Assembly (NCBI GenBank): GCA_934101865.1
Contig: CAKOSA010000005.1
Location: 1 to 60,771 of the forward strand
Length of the DNA stretch: 60,771 nucleotides
Direction of reading: 5' to 3'
From: an uncultured Bacilli bacterium
GTDB taxonomy: Bacteria > Bacillota_I > Bacilli_A > RF39 > UBA660
Shown here: piece by piece, positions 25,558 through 34,041 of the stretch
Position numbering within the stretch: the first letter of the stretch is position 1
Layout: the number at the start of each line of letters is the position of its first letter
Position numbers and translations under genes: made by a program
Notes under the pieces: generated by a model
The model's input: the letters and a program-made list of their open reading frames with translations, nothing else
Told to the model about the DNA's origin: nothing
Databases searched by the model: none

Positions 25558-26295
25558 ATGCAAGAATACTTCAATAACATCTATAATGGTAACCTTGAAG
25601 ATCTAATATTACATTTAGAAATATCGATAAAAAATGAAAAAAAAGAGTTTATTATAACAGCCAATCCAGAAATAATTATGAAAAGTTTAAACGATGAAGA
25701 ACTTTCAAAAATGTTATTAGATCATAACAATATTATTGTTCCCGATGGAATAAGTATTGTGAAAACAGCCAAAAGATTTAACAAAAATATATCCGAACGT
25801 ATAACCGGCATAGAACTATCGTCGAAGTTAATTAAATTAGCAGATAAATATCATAAAACAATATATTTGTTTGGAAGTGAAGAAAATGTCGTAAAAAAAT
25901 TAGAAAGCAAAATCAAGAGAGAATATGCAAATATTCCGCAAGTATATGCAAAAAATGGGTATACAAAATATAAAAATAAAATAATAAATGATATTCAACA
26001 AAAACAACCAGATATAATATTAGTGGCCTTAGGTGTTCCATTACAAGAAAAAATAATATATGAAAATATTTCAAAGTTTAAAAAAGGAATATTTGTGGGT
26101 GTTGGAGGTACGTTTGATGTATTAAGCGGTACCAAAAAAAGAGCACCTAAAATTTTTATAAAATTAAATTTAGAATGGTTATATAGAATTGTTAAAGAGC
26201 CTAAAAGATTAAAACGGTTTTATGAAAACAATATTAAATTTTATCTCAAAGTAAAAGGGCTCTCAAAAAAAGAAAGGAAGAAAAATAATGAATAA
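25558..26295 (+). CDS. tagA: WecG/TagA/CpsF family N-acetylmannosaminyltransferase
   Basis: Transfers ManNAc from UDP-ManNAc to GlcNAc-PP-undecaprenol, the committed step of wall teichoic acid linkage-unit synthesis. The family motifs are present: FIITANPEIIM (about residues 33-43), IIVPDGISIVK with the key aspartate near residue 65, ERITGIEL, LFGSEENV, PDIILVALGVPLQEK with the conserved Gln, and GVGGTFDVLSG. Length 245 is typical and includes the C-terminal basic segment. AGGAGG precedes the ATG, and 143 bases of non-coding AT-rich sequence separate it from the previous gene. Confidence 0.92.
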   Translation: MQEYFNNIYNGNLEDLILHLEISIKNEKKEFIITANPEIIMKSLNDEELSKMLLDHNNIIVPDGISIVKTAKRFNKNISERITGIELSSKLIKLADKYHKTIYLFGSEENVVKKLESKIKREYANIPQVYAKNGYTKYKNKIINDIQQKQPDIILVALGVPLQEKIIYENISKFKKGIFVGVGGTFDVLSGTKKRAPKIFIKLNLEWLYRIVKEPKRLKRFYENNIKFYLKVKGLSKKERKKNNE

Positions 26296-27562
26296 TTTAA
26301 ATTTAGAATTAAATTACACAAATATTAAAGAAATTGACTTAGAAAACTATAATGAAAAAGTAAAAGAAATTCATAAAGAGCTACACAACAAGGCCACTCT
26401 CCAAAACGAATTTGTGGGCTGGCTAACATATCCTAGCAGCATATCAAAAGCAGAAATTGAACAAATAAAAAGTGCCTCTAAAACAATACAGTCCAACTCA
26501 AAATACCTAATAGTTATAGGAATAGGCGGATCATATCTAGGAGCAAAAGCCATAATAGAAGCCCTCGCTCCCGCCCTTCCCCAAACCAAAATACTATACG
26601 TAGGCAACAATTTAAGTACAGACTATATTCAAGATATAATAAGCAAAGTAAAAGATGAAGATTACTCAATCAACGTCATATCAAAATCAGGTACAACAAC
26701 TGAGCCCGCGATAGCATTCAGAATATTCAGAAAAATGATAATAGAAAAATACGGTAAATCCGCCTCAAAAAGAATATACGTAACGACATCAAACAAAGGA
26801 GCACTATACGAACTCGCACAAAAAGAAAACTACACCACATTCATAATCCCAGACAACATCGGCGGAAGATACTCCGTATTAACTTCTGTCGGCCTTTTGC
26901 CAATCGCCACAGCGGGAATAAATATAGACAAACTTTTACAAGGAGCTATGCTAGGCGAAGAAAAATATAACAACCCCAATCTTCTTACAAACGATTGCTA
27001 TAAATACGCTTGCATAAGAAATATTCTGTATAAAAAGAATAAAAATATCGAAGCCCTCGTAACCTATGAACCAAGATTACACAGCCTAATAGAATGGTGG
27101 AAACAATTATTCGGTGAAAGTGAAGGCAAAGATGGAAAAGGAATATTCCCTGTCGGATTAGAATTTACTACCGACCTTCATTCCTTGGGACAGTATATAC
27201 AAGATGGAGAAAGAAAAATTTTTGAAACCATAATAAATATTGAAACAGTGGAAAATGAAATAACAATTGAAGAAGAAGAAAACAACCTAGATAACCTAAA
27301 CTATCTCCAAGGACTTACATTAAATTATGTAAACCATAAAGCAATGGAAGCGACTGTCCAAGCTCATATTTCAAATGATGTTCCCAATTTACTCTTAAAT
27401 ATAAATAAATTAGACGAAAATTCCATTGGCCAACTAATATACTTTTTTGAATTATCCTGTGCAATGTCAGGATGTCTACTAGGTGTAAACCCATTTAATC
27501 AACCAGGTGTTGAAAAATATAAAACAAATATGTTCAAATTATTAAATAAACCAGGTTATTAA
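26288..27562 (+). CDS. pgi: Glucose-6-phosphate isomerase
   Basis: Interconverts glucose 6-phosphate and fructose 6-phosphate in the cytoplasm. The 424 residues show VIGIGGSYLGAKA (phosphate loop), VISKSGTTTEPAIAFR, IPDNIGGRYSVLTSVGLLPIA (pgi signature 1) and the catalytic histidine and lysine areas, ending with GVNPFNQPGVEKYK. It overlaps tagA by 8 bases, so the glycolytic gene is expressed with the glycopolymer operon; fructose 6-phosphate is also the entry to UDP-GlcNAc, a sensible link. Confidence 0.96.
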   Translation: MNNLNLELNYTNIKEIDLENYNEKVKEIHKELHNKATLQNEFVGWLTYPSSISKAEIEQIKSASKTIQSNSKYLIVIGIGGSYLGAKAIIEALAPALPQTKILYVGNNLSTDYIQDIISKVKDEDYSINVISKSGTTTEPAIAFRIFRKMIIEKYGKSASKRIYVTTSNKGALYELAQKENYTTFIIPDNIGGRYSVLTSVGLLPIATAGINIDKLLQGAMLGEEKYNNPNLLTNDCYKYACIRNILYKKNKNIEALVTYEPRLHSLIEWWKQLFGESEGKDGKGIFPVGLEFTTDLHSLGQYIQDGERKIFETIINIETVENEITIEEEENNLDNLNYLQGLTLNYVNHKAMEATVQAHISNDVPNLLLNINKLDENSIGQLIYFFELSCAMSGCLLGVNPFNQPGVEKYKTNMFKLLNKPGY

Positions 27563-27592
27563 AGCAAAAAATCACTAAAACAATAAAATTAT

Positions 27593-27621
27593 TTGACTTT
27601 TAGTCCAAAATATTATATCAT
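27593..27621 (+). promoter_or_regulatory. Promoter of the VirB2-like gene
   Basis: TTGACT (27593-27598) and TATCAT (27616-27621) are 17 bases apart, 27 bases before the ATG at 27648. It begins the T4SS locus. Confidence 0.65.
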
Positions 27622-27647
27622 TATATTAAGTGAAGGAGGAATTAACT

Positions 27648-27968
27648 ATGTTTTTTCTAACAAGTTCGTGTTATGATTTAGATCCAATCATAAGACTAGT
27701 AAAATTCGGAATAATCCCAATTATACAATTTGGTATCCCAATCATACTAGTATTACTAGGTATGCTTGACTTTGGTAAAGCCGTACTAGCAAGTAAGGAA
27801 GATGAAATCAAAGCCGCTCAAAAAATGTTTATAAAAAGATTAATGTATGCGGTAGCAACTTTCCTAGTATTTACCATCGTAACAGCAGTATTCAACCTAC
27901 TAGTAGGAACTGGAGCAAGTTCTGACGGTAACGATTGGAAAAGTTGCTGGGATAACATAAAGAAATAG
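27648..27968 (+). CDS. VirB2/TrbC-like two-helix pilin-type T4SS protein
   Basis: Using ATG 27648 (AAGGAGG upstream) gives 106 residues: a short head with one cysteine, helix one (about 20-43), a charged loop SKEDEIKAAQKMFIKR, helix two (about 64-87) and a tail with a second cysteine. Two helices around a basic cytoplasmic loop is the VirB2/TrbC topology. The stretch LGMLDFGKAVLASKEDE is repeated almost unchanged in the C-terminal part of the protein at 32833-34026, so both are paralogous modules of the same machine. Gram-positive systems do not build long pili, so a short channel element is more likely. Confidence 0.65.
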   Translation: MFFLTSSCYDLDPIIRLVKFGIIPIIQFGIPIILVLLGMLDFGKAVLASKEDEIKAAQKMFIKRLMYAVATFLVFTIVTAVFNLLVGTGASSDGNDWKSCWDNIKK

Positions 27969-28002
27969 AGCACCCTTGCTTTATTTTTTTATTTTCCCAA
28001 TT

Positions 28003-28030
28003 TGACAAATGTTCATATTTATGATAGTAT
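28003..28030 (+). promoter_or_regulatory. Promoter of the six-gene paralogue array
   Basis: TTGACA (28003-28008), a 16-base spacer and TAGTAT (28025-28030) with TG at the extended -10 position. It lies 30 bases before the ATG at 28060. Confidence 0.7.
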
Positions 28031-28059
28031 ATAGACCCAAGAGAAAAGTGGTGATAAAA

Positions 28060-28596
28060 ATGAACGAAAAACCAAAATACGTCATCGTATCCCTTTGCAA
28101 TAATCCCAACCATACCCCAGATGACGAACTAAGCAAATATACCATACGATGCATAAAAAGAAAAAAATACCATCTAAACATACCATCCCATCTTCAAGAA
28201 AGAAAATACTGGCCAATTCCCCCAATTCCCGAAACCTATACCAGTGAAGAACAACTAATAAAACTAATGAAAAACAACCCCGATATAGCCTCTCTCATCC
28301 GTCGTGGAATAATCCAAATCCAAACCATCGAAACCATAACCACCAAAGAAATATGTGGCCTTCTCATCGATAACGACACCGTAAAAGAATTAATAACCGG
28401 CAAAATAATCCGAAGAGGCCACCCCGAGAGCGGTTACCTCGCCTTCGAAGATTACTATTACTACTATGACGAAACCGAAATCCTCAAAAACATTGCTGGC
28501 CTCACTCCCGCCGACAAAAGACGGTATGAAAAACAAATTAATTACATCGAAATACTATCGCAACCGGCCCAACCCACGCCAAAAAGGAGGAAATAA
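28060..28596 (+). CDS. Unknown protein, array family A, member 1
   Basis: I do not recognise this 178-residue protein. ATG 28060 follows GTGGTG. It shares a family-A pattern with the proteins at 31624 and 32153: an opening YV.VSL.NNPN, a middle SEEQL...., and a closing VKELITGKIIRRG...SGYLAF. It has no signal peptide or membrane helix and ends in a basic PTPKRRK tail. Its stop overlaps the next start (TAATG). Third positions are rich in C, unlike the T4SS genes downstream. Confidence 0.7.
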   Translation: MNEKPKYVIVSLCNNPNHTPDDELSKYTIRCIKRKKYHLNIPSHLQERKYWPIPPIPETYTSEEQLIKLMKNNPDIASLIRRGIIQIQTIETITTKEICGLLIDNDTVKELITGKIIRRGHPESGYLAFEDYYYYYDETEILKNIAGLTPADKRRYEKQINYIEILSQPAQPTPKRRK

Positions 28597-29495
28597 TGAC
28601 AAATAACGAATTAAGACTCCTCGCCCGCACCATAATTTTAGAGGAAGCCCAAATATATCAAAATCCCAATTTAATTGAAACCCTATCGGGGGTAAATACC
28701 AAAGAACTAACCAAACTACAAAGCGAGTCCGACCAAATAATCAAAACCGCCCTCACTTGCTATGAAGAAGTAAAAAAACAAGAATTACAAACCTACCACC
28801 AAGACAAATATCGTGAACTAATAACAACCCTTGAAACAACTCTCGGCATATTCCCATCCCAATCAACCCCAACCCTAGCAACCCTTGAAGCAAACAAATA
28901 TGCCCAAACCAAAACCAAAAAATTTCTCGCCCTAACATACCCCGAAATATACGAAGAAAAATCATCATCCCTCTCCATCCAAGAAAAAATCGCCTGCCTA
29001 AAATATAAAGCCTATGACGGTAGCAACCTAATAGAAGAATACTACGAAAAACAAAAAAACAATAAAAAAATACGAAGAAACATCCCAGCTCCCCTAAAAA
29101 CATTCATAAATAGTGACGGCACCTATAAACCCCTCGATGTGATACTATCAGATAAAAACTACCCCCTTATCGACGAAAGAATAAAATACATCATTTTAAC
29201 CAGCAAAACCTTTTTAAAAAAAGTAAACCTCCCATACCTAACCAAAAAAGAATTAGAATACCTAAAACAAATAATCACCACGGTTGCATCAATGTATGAA
29301 GAAGTATCAACCATATCCGACGAATACTTCGATCCCCAAGCCCCCCAAATAACCCCAATGGAAAGATATGAACTCCTCATAATAAGAAGCACAAGCTCCC
29401 TAAGGACCATTGAATTAAAAAGCTATAACGATAAAATCACCAAACAACTCTTTCAAAACACCCGTAAAGTAAGAAGGAAGAAACTATGGAAATAG
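28596..29495 (+). CDS. Unknown protein, array family B, member 1 (without HExxH)
   Basis: The 299 residues are mostly helical and cytoplasmic. The C-terminal half carries the family-B domain also seen at 29486 and 30558: PLKTFINSDGTYKPLDVILS, then PLIDERIKYIILTSKTFL and a final helix LTKKELEYLKQ. The N-terminal half differs from its two neighbours and lacks their HELRH motif. AAGGAGG precedes the start, which overlaps the previous stop, and its end overlaps the next gene by 10 bases. Confidence 0.7.
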   Translation: MTNNELRLLARTIILEEAQIYQNPNLIETLSGVNTKELTKLQSESDQIIKTALTCYEEVKKQELQTYHQDKYRELITTLETTLGIFPSQSTPTLATLEANKYAQTKTKKFLALTYPEIYEEKSSSLSIQEKIACLKYKAYDGSNLIEEYYEKQKNNKKIRRNIPAPLKTFINSDGTYKPLDVILSDKNYPLIDERIKYIILTSKTFLKKVNLPYLTKKELEYLKQIITTVASMYEEVSTISDEYFDPQAPQITPMERYELLIIRSTSSLRTIELKSYNDKITKQLFQNTRKVRRKKLWK

Positions 29496-30565
29496 CTGAC
29501 ATCAAAAAACTAATAAACGAAATAACCAAATATGTCTCTGAAAAAACAAATAAAACCTATCAAGTCTACCCCCTTACCATCAAAGAATTCTATCAAAACG
29601 AAGAAAACTATCCCTTTTCCCATAGCATCAAAAGAAAATATACCCATAACTATAACGGCTTCAATGATAAAAAAGGCCTAAGCACAATCCTAATCGACGA
29701 AAACGATTTAACCAAACCCATCCCTGAAATAATGATGAAATATGCCCAAGTAACCTTTCACGAACTTCGCCATACAATGCAACTGTACGCCGACGAAGAC
29801 AGCTACGAAACCTTTTTCATAAAGATAGATAAAATAATCCAGTACCATAACTATACCGAGTATAAACTAGAATACGATAACTTCTCTTATGAAATCGATG
29901 CCAATCTCTACGGCATAATCAAGGCCGAAAAATATCTCCAAACCCATTATAAAGACATATACGAAGCCTATCAAACATCAAACTACAAAACCAAAATAGA
30001 TAAAAAAAAGGCCACCGCCACCTATAAATTATTAACCTACGACCACATAAGTAGAGTGGACAAAGTAATGAACGCCCTCCAAACAGGCTACATCCCATAC
30101 CCCCAAATCCAGTTCCGCCTCCCCCACCCAATGCAAATATTTCTTGATGAAACCGGCCAGTATAAGCCCCTAAGGACCATAATTGCCGACCCAAAATTCC
30201 CTAAACTTGACCCCAAAATTACTCATACTGTCCTTTCGAGCCGACTATTCCTTGCAACAGTAGATTTCGAAAATCTCACCATTTCCGAGCGAAAAATACT
30301 CTTAGAGGCCTTACGCTATGCGTGGCTAAGAATACAAAACGAACAAAAAGAAAGAAAAAAATACTATAAACAATATGGCAGTCCAAGTACCCAAATAAAT
30401 AACGAACCCAATCCCATTACAAGATTAGAGCTAAATATAGAACGCATAGCCCGTACCATAAATAAACTACTAAACCCCGTTACAGACTATCGAAAACATC
30501 AAAAACACAAAAAGAAAATAAAAGCCATACTAACCAAATTAGAAGGAGGTACCCCAAATGACTAG
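29486..30565 (+). CDS. Array family B, member 2: putative zinc-metalloprotease-like protein
   Basis: The 359 residues include VTFHELRHTMQLY (about 90-102), an HExxH zinc-site motif, and about 40 residues later YEIDANLYGII, where the glutamate could be the third ligand, as in gluzincins and ImmA-like proteases. After this comes the family-B domain: DETGQYKPLRTII, PKLDPKITHTVLSSRLFLATV and a last helix. No signal peptide, so secretion, if any, would be through the adjacent T4SS. No known family is recognised; the protease reading rests on the motif and on its conservation in the next gene. Confidence 0.7.
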   Translation: MEIADIKKLINEITKYVSEKTNKTYQVYPLTIKEFYQNEENYPFSHSIKRKYTHNYNGFNDKKGLSTILIDENDLTKPIPEIMMKYAQVTFHELRHTMQLYADEDSYETFFIKIDKIIQYHNYTEYKLEYDNFSYEIDANLYGIIKAEKYLQTHYKDIYEAYQTSNYKTKIDKKKATATYKLLTYDHISRVDKVMNALQTGYIPYPQIQFRLPHPMQIFLDETGQYKPLRTIIADPKFPKLDPKITHTVLSSRLFLATVDFENLTISERKILLEALRYAWLRIQNEQKERKKYYKQYGSPSTQINNEPNPITRLELNIERIARTINKLLNPVTDYRKHQKHKKKIKAILTKLEGGTPND

Positions 30566-31622
30566 ACAAGATTTAGAACAGGTCAAGGAAGACATATTAC
30601 AAAAATTCAACACCAAATACAAATTAAATGAACAAATGAAAATAATGACCCGTAAAGAATTCATAAACACAGAAAACCCCAACGCCCCATATAAATATTA
30701 TCGTATCCAAATATCCAAAGACTGTAAAGCCCTAAACTTCCTAAAAGGAGAAAGCATCATCTTTATCCCCGATAAACCAGAATACGACTCCAAAGACCTA
30801 CTAGAAGTAATAATATCCAGTTTTCACGAACTCCGTCATACATACCAAATCAAAAACCTATCCCCAGACCCATTTTACAACTTTCTAATGGAAATAGAGT
30901 TCCTAATGAAAATCTATAACCAATCAGATTACATAAACGATCACGATTCCTTTTATAGCGAAATCGATGCCAAAAAATATAGCTTCGTAGAATCCCAAAA
31001 ATATTTCTTAACCCATTTCCCAAATAAGTTCAAATATATGGAAGACTCCCTCTATCTACAATACAAGAAAGAATACTATAATATTAAGGAACTAGTAGAC
31101 AAATACGAACCCCATAATACCGTAGATAAACTAATATACGCAATGCAGAAAAAAGTAATCAAGCCCCATAATACTATGATTCCCCCCATCATATACAAAT
31201 TCATAAACGAAGACGGAACCTATAAACCATTTACAGAAATACTAAACAATAAAAATCTCCGTATCATAGACGAAAGAATAATCCAATCCGTTCTTTCCAG
31301 TCGTACCTTTATTTCTAGCATAAATATAGATAAACTAACTCCCAAAGAAAAAGTATACCTAAAAACCGCTCTTCAAAAAACCGAAGAACAAATAAAACAA
31401 GGTCTAAAAACAAGTACTATCAATAAAACAATGCAAAAAGAATACCATAGACAATTAAAAGTAATAGGATGTCATATAGCCCCCCAATCTATAATAAAAA
31501 AATCCTACCAAGAATTAAGACGAAAACTAAACAGTATGACCAATCCCCTTCGCCAAGAAAGAAAAAGAGAATACCATAGACAACAAATTCCCCTATATAT
31601 AAGGAAATTAACAAAGGTGTAA
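30558..31622 (+). CDS. Array family B, member 3: putative zinc-metalloprotease-like protein
   Basis: A 354-residue paralogue of the previous gene. It repeats ISSFHELRHTYQI (about 88-100), then FYSEIDAKKYSFVESQKYF, and the family-B domain NEDGTYKPFTEILN, IDERIIQSVLSSRTFI with LTPKEKVYLK. The histidines, the glutamate and EIDA are the best-kept parts between the two, as expected for an active site. The ends are highly basic. It overlaps the previous gene by 8 bases and is followed after 1 base by the next. Confidence 0.7.
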   Translation: MTRQDLEQVKEDILQKFNTKYKLNEQMKIMTRKEFINTENPNAPYKYYRIQISKDCKALNFLKGESIIFIPDKPEYDSKDLLEVIISSFHELRHTYQIKNLSPDPFYNFLMEIEFLMKIYNQSDYINDHDSFYSEIDAKKYSFVESQKYFLTHFPNKFKYMEDSLYLQYKKEYYNIKELVDKYEPHNTVDKLIYAMQKKVIKPHNTMIPPIIYKFINEDGTYKPFTEILNNKNLRIIDERIIQSVLSSRTFISSINIDKLTPKEKVYLKTALQKTEEQIKQGLKTSTINKTMQKEYHRQLKVIGCHIAPQSIIKKSYQELRRKLNSMTNPLRQERKREYHRQQIPLYIRKLTKV

Positions 31623-31623
31623 T

Positions 31624-32139
31624 ATGGAAAAAGAATACGTACAATACGCATTATGCAATAATGATACAAATATAAGCCATAAATACAACCTATTAGGACA
31701 TAGAGAGCAAGATATAATCTATTGCCCCCTTCCCACTTACAATATCTATAAAAAAGAAACAACCACTCTGGGAAAAATCAAAGAAATAATAATCGAATCC
31801 TTTCGCAGTAAAGAAGAACTAGAACACTATCTTGCCCAAACTCCAAGTATAAAAAGCAAAATAAACAAAGGAATATATACTCTTAAAGAAGAACAAAATT
31901 ACCCTGTCGTTCTCATAGGCGAATTAGTCGGAGAAACTATAATAGATATCCTAACCGGCAAACCAATCCATAAAGGAACAAGAAAATCGAGCTATCTAGC
32001 ATATAGTAATTATCAGAGAATAACCATCAAAGAAGTACTACACGAATTAAAAAAAATAGATGAACAAGTATTACTATATTATGAAGAAGAACTAAATAAA
32101 ATAGAAAATAAAATAATAAAAAGAAAAATTAAAAATTAA
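31624..32139 (+). CDS. Unknown protein, array family A, member 2
   Basis: The 171 residues follow family A: EYVQYALCNND at the start, FRSKEELEHYLAQ in the middle, INKGIYTLKE, and ETIIDILTGKPIHKGTRKSSYLAYSNY near the end, then a lysine-rich helix. There is no signal peptide. It has GTGTAATATGG at its start, a weak ribosome-binding site, so it probably depends on translation of the upstream gene. Confidence 0.65.
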   Translation: MEKEYVQYALCNNDTNISHKYNLLGHREQDIIYCPLPTYNIYKKETTTLGKIKEIIIESFRSKEELEHYLAQTPSIKSKINKGIYTLKEEQNYPVVLIGELVGETIIDILTGKPIHKGTRKSSYLAYSNYQRITIKEVLHELKKIDEQVLLYYEEELNKIENKIIKRKIKN

Positions 32140-32152
32140 GGAGAAGATAAAA

Positions 32153-32701
32153 ATGAAAGAATATGTAAAAGTAAGTTTAAATAATAACCCCAATGAAAAT
32201 AGTACAATCAACTGTTTATATAGAGGCTTTACAGCCGAAGGAACAGTTGAAGAAATAGAACTATTTAACGAAAGTTTCCAAAGTGAAGAAGAACTAGAAC
32301 AATTCGTTAAAGAAAACCATTATAATCACGAAGGCTTAGTAATAAGAAAAACCCCCATATATAAAGGAATTACTGTATATGCCGAAAAACTAAATAATGA
32401 TACAGTCAGAGAAATAATAACAGATAGAATAATCAGAAAAGGTAATGAACTATCAGGATACCTATCATTTAGTTCTATTTCCCCAGCTACTCCCGAAGAA
32501 GTATTATCAGAGTACAAAAAAATGTCATCTAATGGAAATATAACTAGAAAAGAAATACTAAAATACGCTAAAACATTAAGCCAAATAGAGAAAGTATCAA
32601 TAGAAAGATTTGCAGAAACAAGCGATCTTGCCAATAAAACACCCGAAGAAAAAGCCGATATTATGATAAAAAATCTAATAGCAAGAAATAAAAGAAAATA
32701 A
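32153..32701 (+). CDS. Unknown protein, array family A, member 3
   Basis: The 182 residues follow family A: MKEYVKVSLNNNPNEN, FQSEEELEQFVKE, and DTVREIITDRIIRKGNELSGYLSFSSI. A longer helical tail with IERFAETSDLANKTPEEKADIM ends in RNKRK. The opening VSLNNNPN is nearly the same as in member 1. It is the last gene of the array, followed after 2 bases by a terminator. Confidence 0.7.
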   Translation: MKEYVKVSLNNNPNENSTINCLYRGFTAEGTVEEIELFNESFQSEEELEQFVKENHYNHEGLVIRKTPIYKGITVYAEKLNNDTVREIITDRIIRKGNELSGYLSFSSISPATPEEVLSEYKKMSSNGNITRKEILKYAKTLSQIEKVSIERFAETSDLANKTPEEKADIMIKNLIARNKRK

Positions 32702-32703
32702 TC

Positions 32704-32735
32704 AATTGCACCCCTAGTGAAGGGTGTAATTTTTT
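32704..32735 (+). terminator. Terminator of the paralogue array
   Basis: AATTGCACCC (32704-32713) pairs with GGGTGTAATT (32722-32731) with one G-T wobble and an 8-base loop, followed by TTTT. It separates the array from the T4SS genes downstream. Confidence 0.85.
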
Positions 32736-32832
32736 AAGTTTATATAAAAAACTATATCTTTTTTATTATCTTTATGGTATAATTGACATAAGATGTGATT
32801 TTATAATCAATAACTAGATTGAGGTGTTTTAT

Positions 32833-34026
32833 GTGAATAAAATATTAAAATATATATTAACAATAACAATACTATTTTCAGCATTCTGTATTAATGACGT
32901 TTATGCAAATCAAGATTCCTATCTTCCTTCTTGTGTAAATGAAAAAAAATGCTTAGAAATATGTTCATATTCCAATAAGATTAATGATAATGAGCCAACG
33001 TATTATATATACATAGTATATAACTATAAGGATAAATCTATGCAAACACAATGGGTAGATAGATTCGAAAAAGTAGGATATAATACGAATAAATATGACT
33101 CTACAAAATATGGAATGTCATCATTACATAAAATAAGAGGTCACGGGAAGAAACCATTTATTCAAAACGAATCCTATCAAGCATTAATATATAATGGTGT
33201 TTGCCCTAAAAATGGATATGTTGATTCAGAAGGTAAGGATAAAGTATGTTTTGATGATAATGGCAGTTATTGTACTGTAGATGATCCAGGAGGAGCATTT
33301 GACACATTTGAAGGAAGTACAAATTTAGAGTATACATTAGAGCAACAATTAACAAATTATTTTCAAAGAAATGTATATTTTGAAATGAACTATAAAGAAT
33401 ATGCCAATGCCAGTGAAGTAGATTTTAAAAATAGTGTAACAACTGCATTTGAAAAAAATTTTTTGTCTGGAAATAAAATGCCCAGTTTTATTCAAAAAAA
33501 TTCTGCTTGGAAAACTGGCATTGAAAACGCAAATTTAGAAAGAGCTAGAGACGAATTTAAAAAACAAGTGGATGCTGATAAGACACTTTCTGAAAAAGAA
33601 AAGGCAGATTATAAAAGTAAGATAGATTCTAATTATTCAAAATCTCAATCTGGATTTAATAAGGCCATAGAAGATATGAGTATAGAAGTAGCAGATAATA
33701 GCAGTTTTACAAGTTGTAAAGACGTAATAGGCAGTAATGTATATAATATATTACAAAAGTTTTTTAAAATGATATATGTTATAGTTCCATTTTTAGTACT
33801 AGTATTAGGAATGTTAGATTTAGGAAAAGCAGTTCTGTCAAGCAAAGAAGATGAAATGCAAAAAGCCAAAGGACGTTTTACAAAAAGGATCGCAATGGGA
33901 GTTTTAGTTTTTATAGTCCCAACAATAATAAATATTCTATTCTATGTAGTAAATTTTGCAAAAGATCCTAGTGATAGTAATAATTTCTTTAATTATGTTA
34001 GAGGAGATATTTGTATTGATGATTAG
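32833..34026 (+). CDS. T4SS protein: secreted Cys-containing domain fused to a VirB2-like two-helix module
   Basis: GTG 32833, 6 bases after GAGGTG, gives 397 residues. A signal peptide ends near DVYA (about 24). A hydrophilic extracellular region follows with several cysteines in its first half and a helical, charged second half (about 190-290). From about 295 the chain has a cysteine, helix one, the loop KAVLSSKEDEMQKAKGRFTKR, helix two and a last cysteine: the same module as the protein at 27648. The fusion is likely a surface-exposed channel or adhesion component. It heads the main T4SS run, behind an extended -10 (TGGTATAAT, about 32775). Confidence 0.6.
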   Translation: MNKILKYILTITILFSAFCINDVYANQDSYLPSCVNEKKCLEICSYSNKINDNEPTYYIYIVYNYKDKSMQTQWVDRFEKVGYNTNKYDSTKYGMSSLHKIRGHGKKPFIQNESYQALIYNGVCPKNGYVDSEGKDKVCFDDNGSYCTVDDPGGAFDTFEGSTNLEYTLEQQLTNYFQRNVYFEMNYKEYANASEVDFKNSVTTAFEKNFLSGNKMPSFIQKNSAWKTGIENANLERARDEFKKQVDADKTLSEKEKADYKSKIDSNYSKSQSGFNKAIEDMSIEVADNSSFTSCKDVIGSNVYNILQKFFKMIYVIVPFLVLVLGMLDLGKAVLSSKEDEMQKAKGRFTKRIAMGVLVFIVPTIINILFYVVNFAKDPSDSNNFFNYVRGDICIDD

Positions 34027-34041
34027 TAAGGAGGTGTTAAA

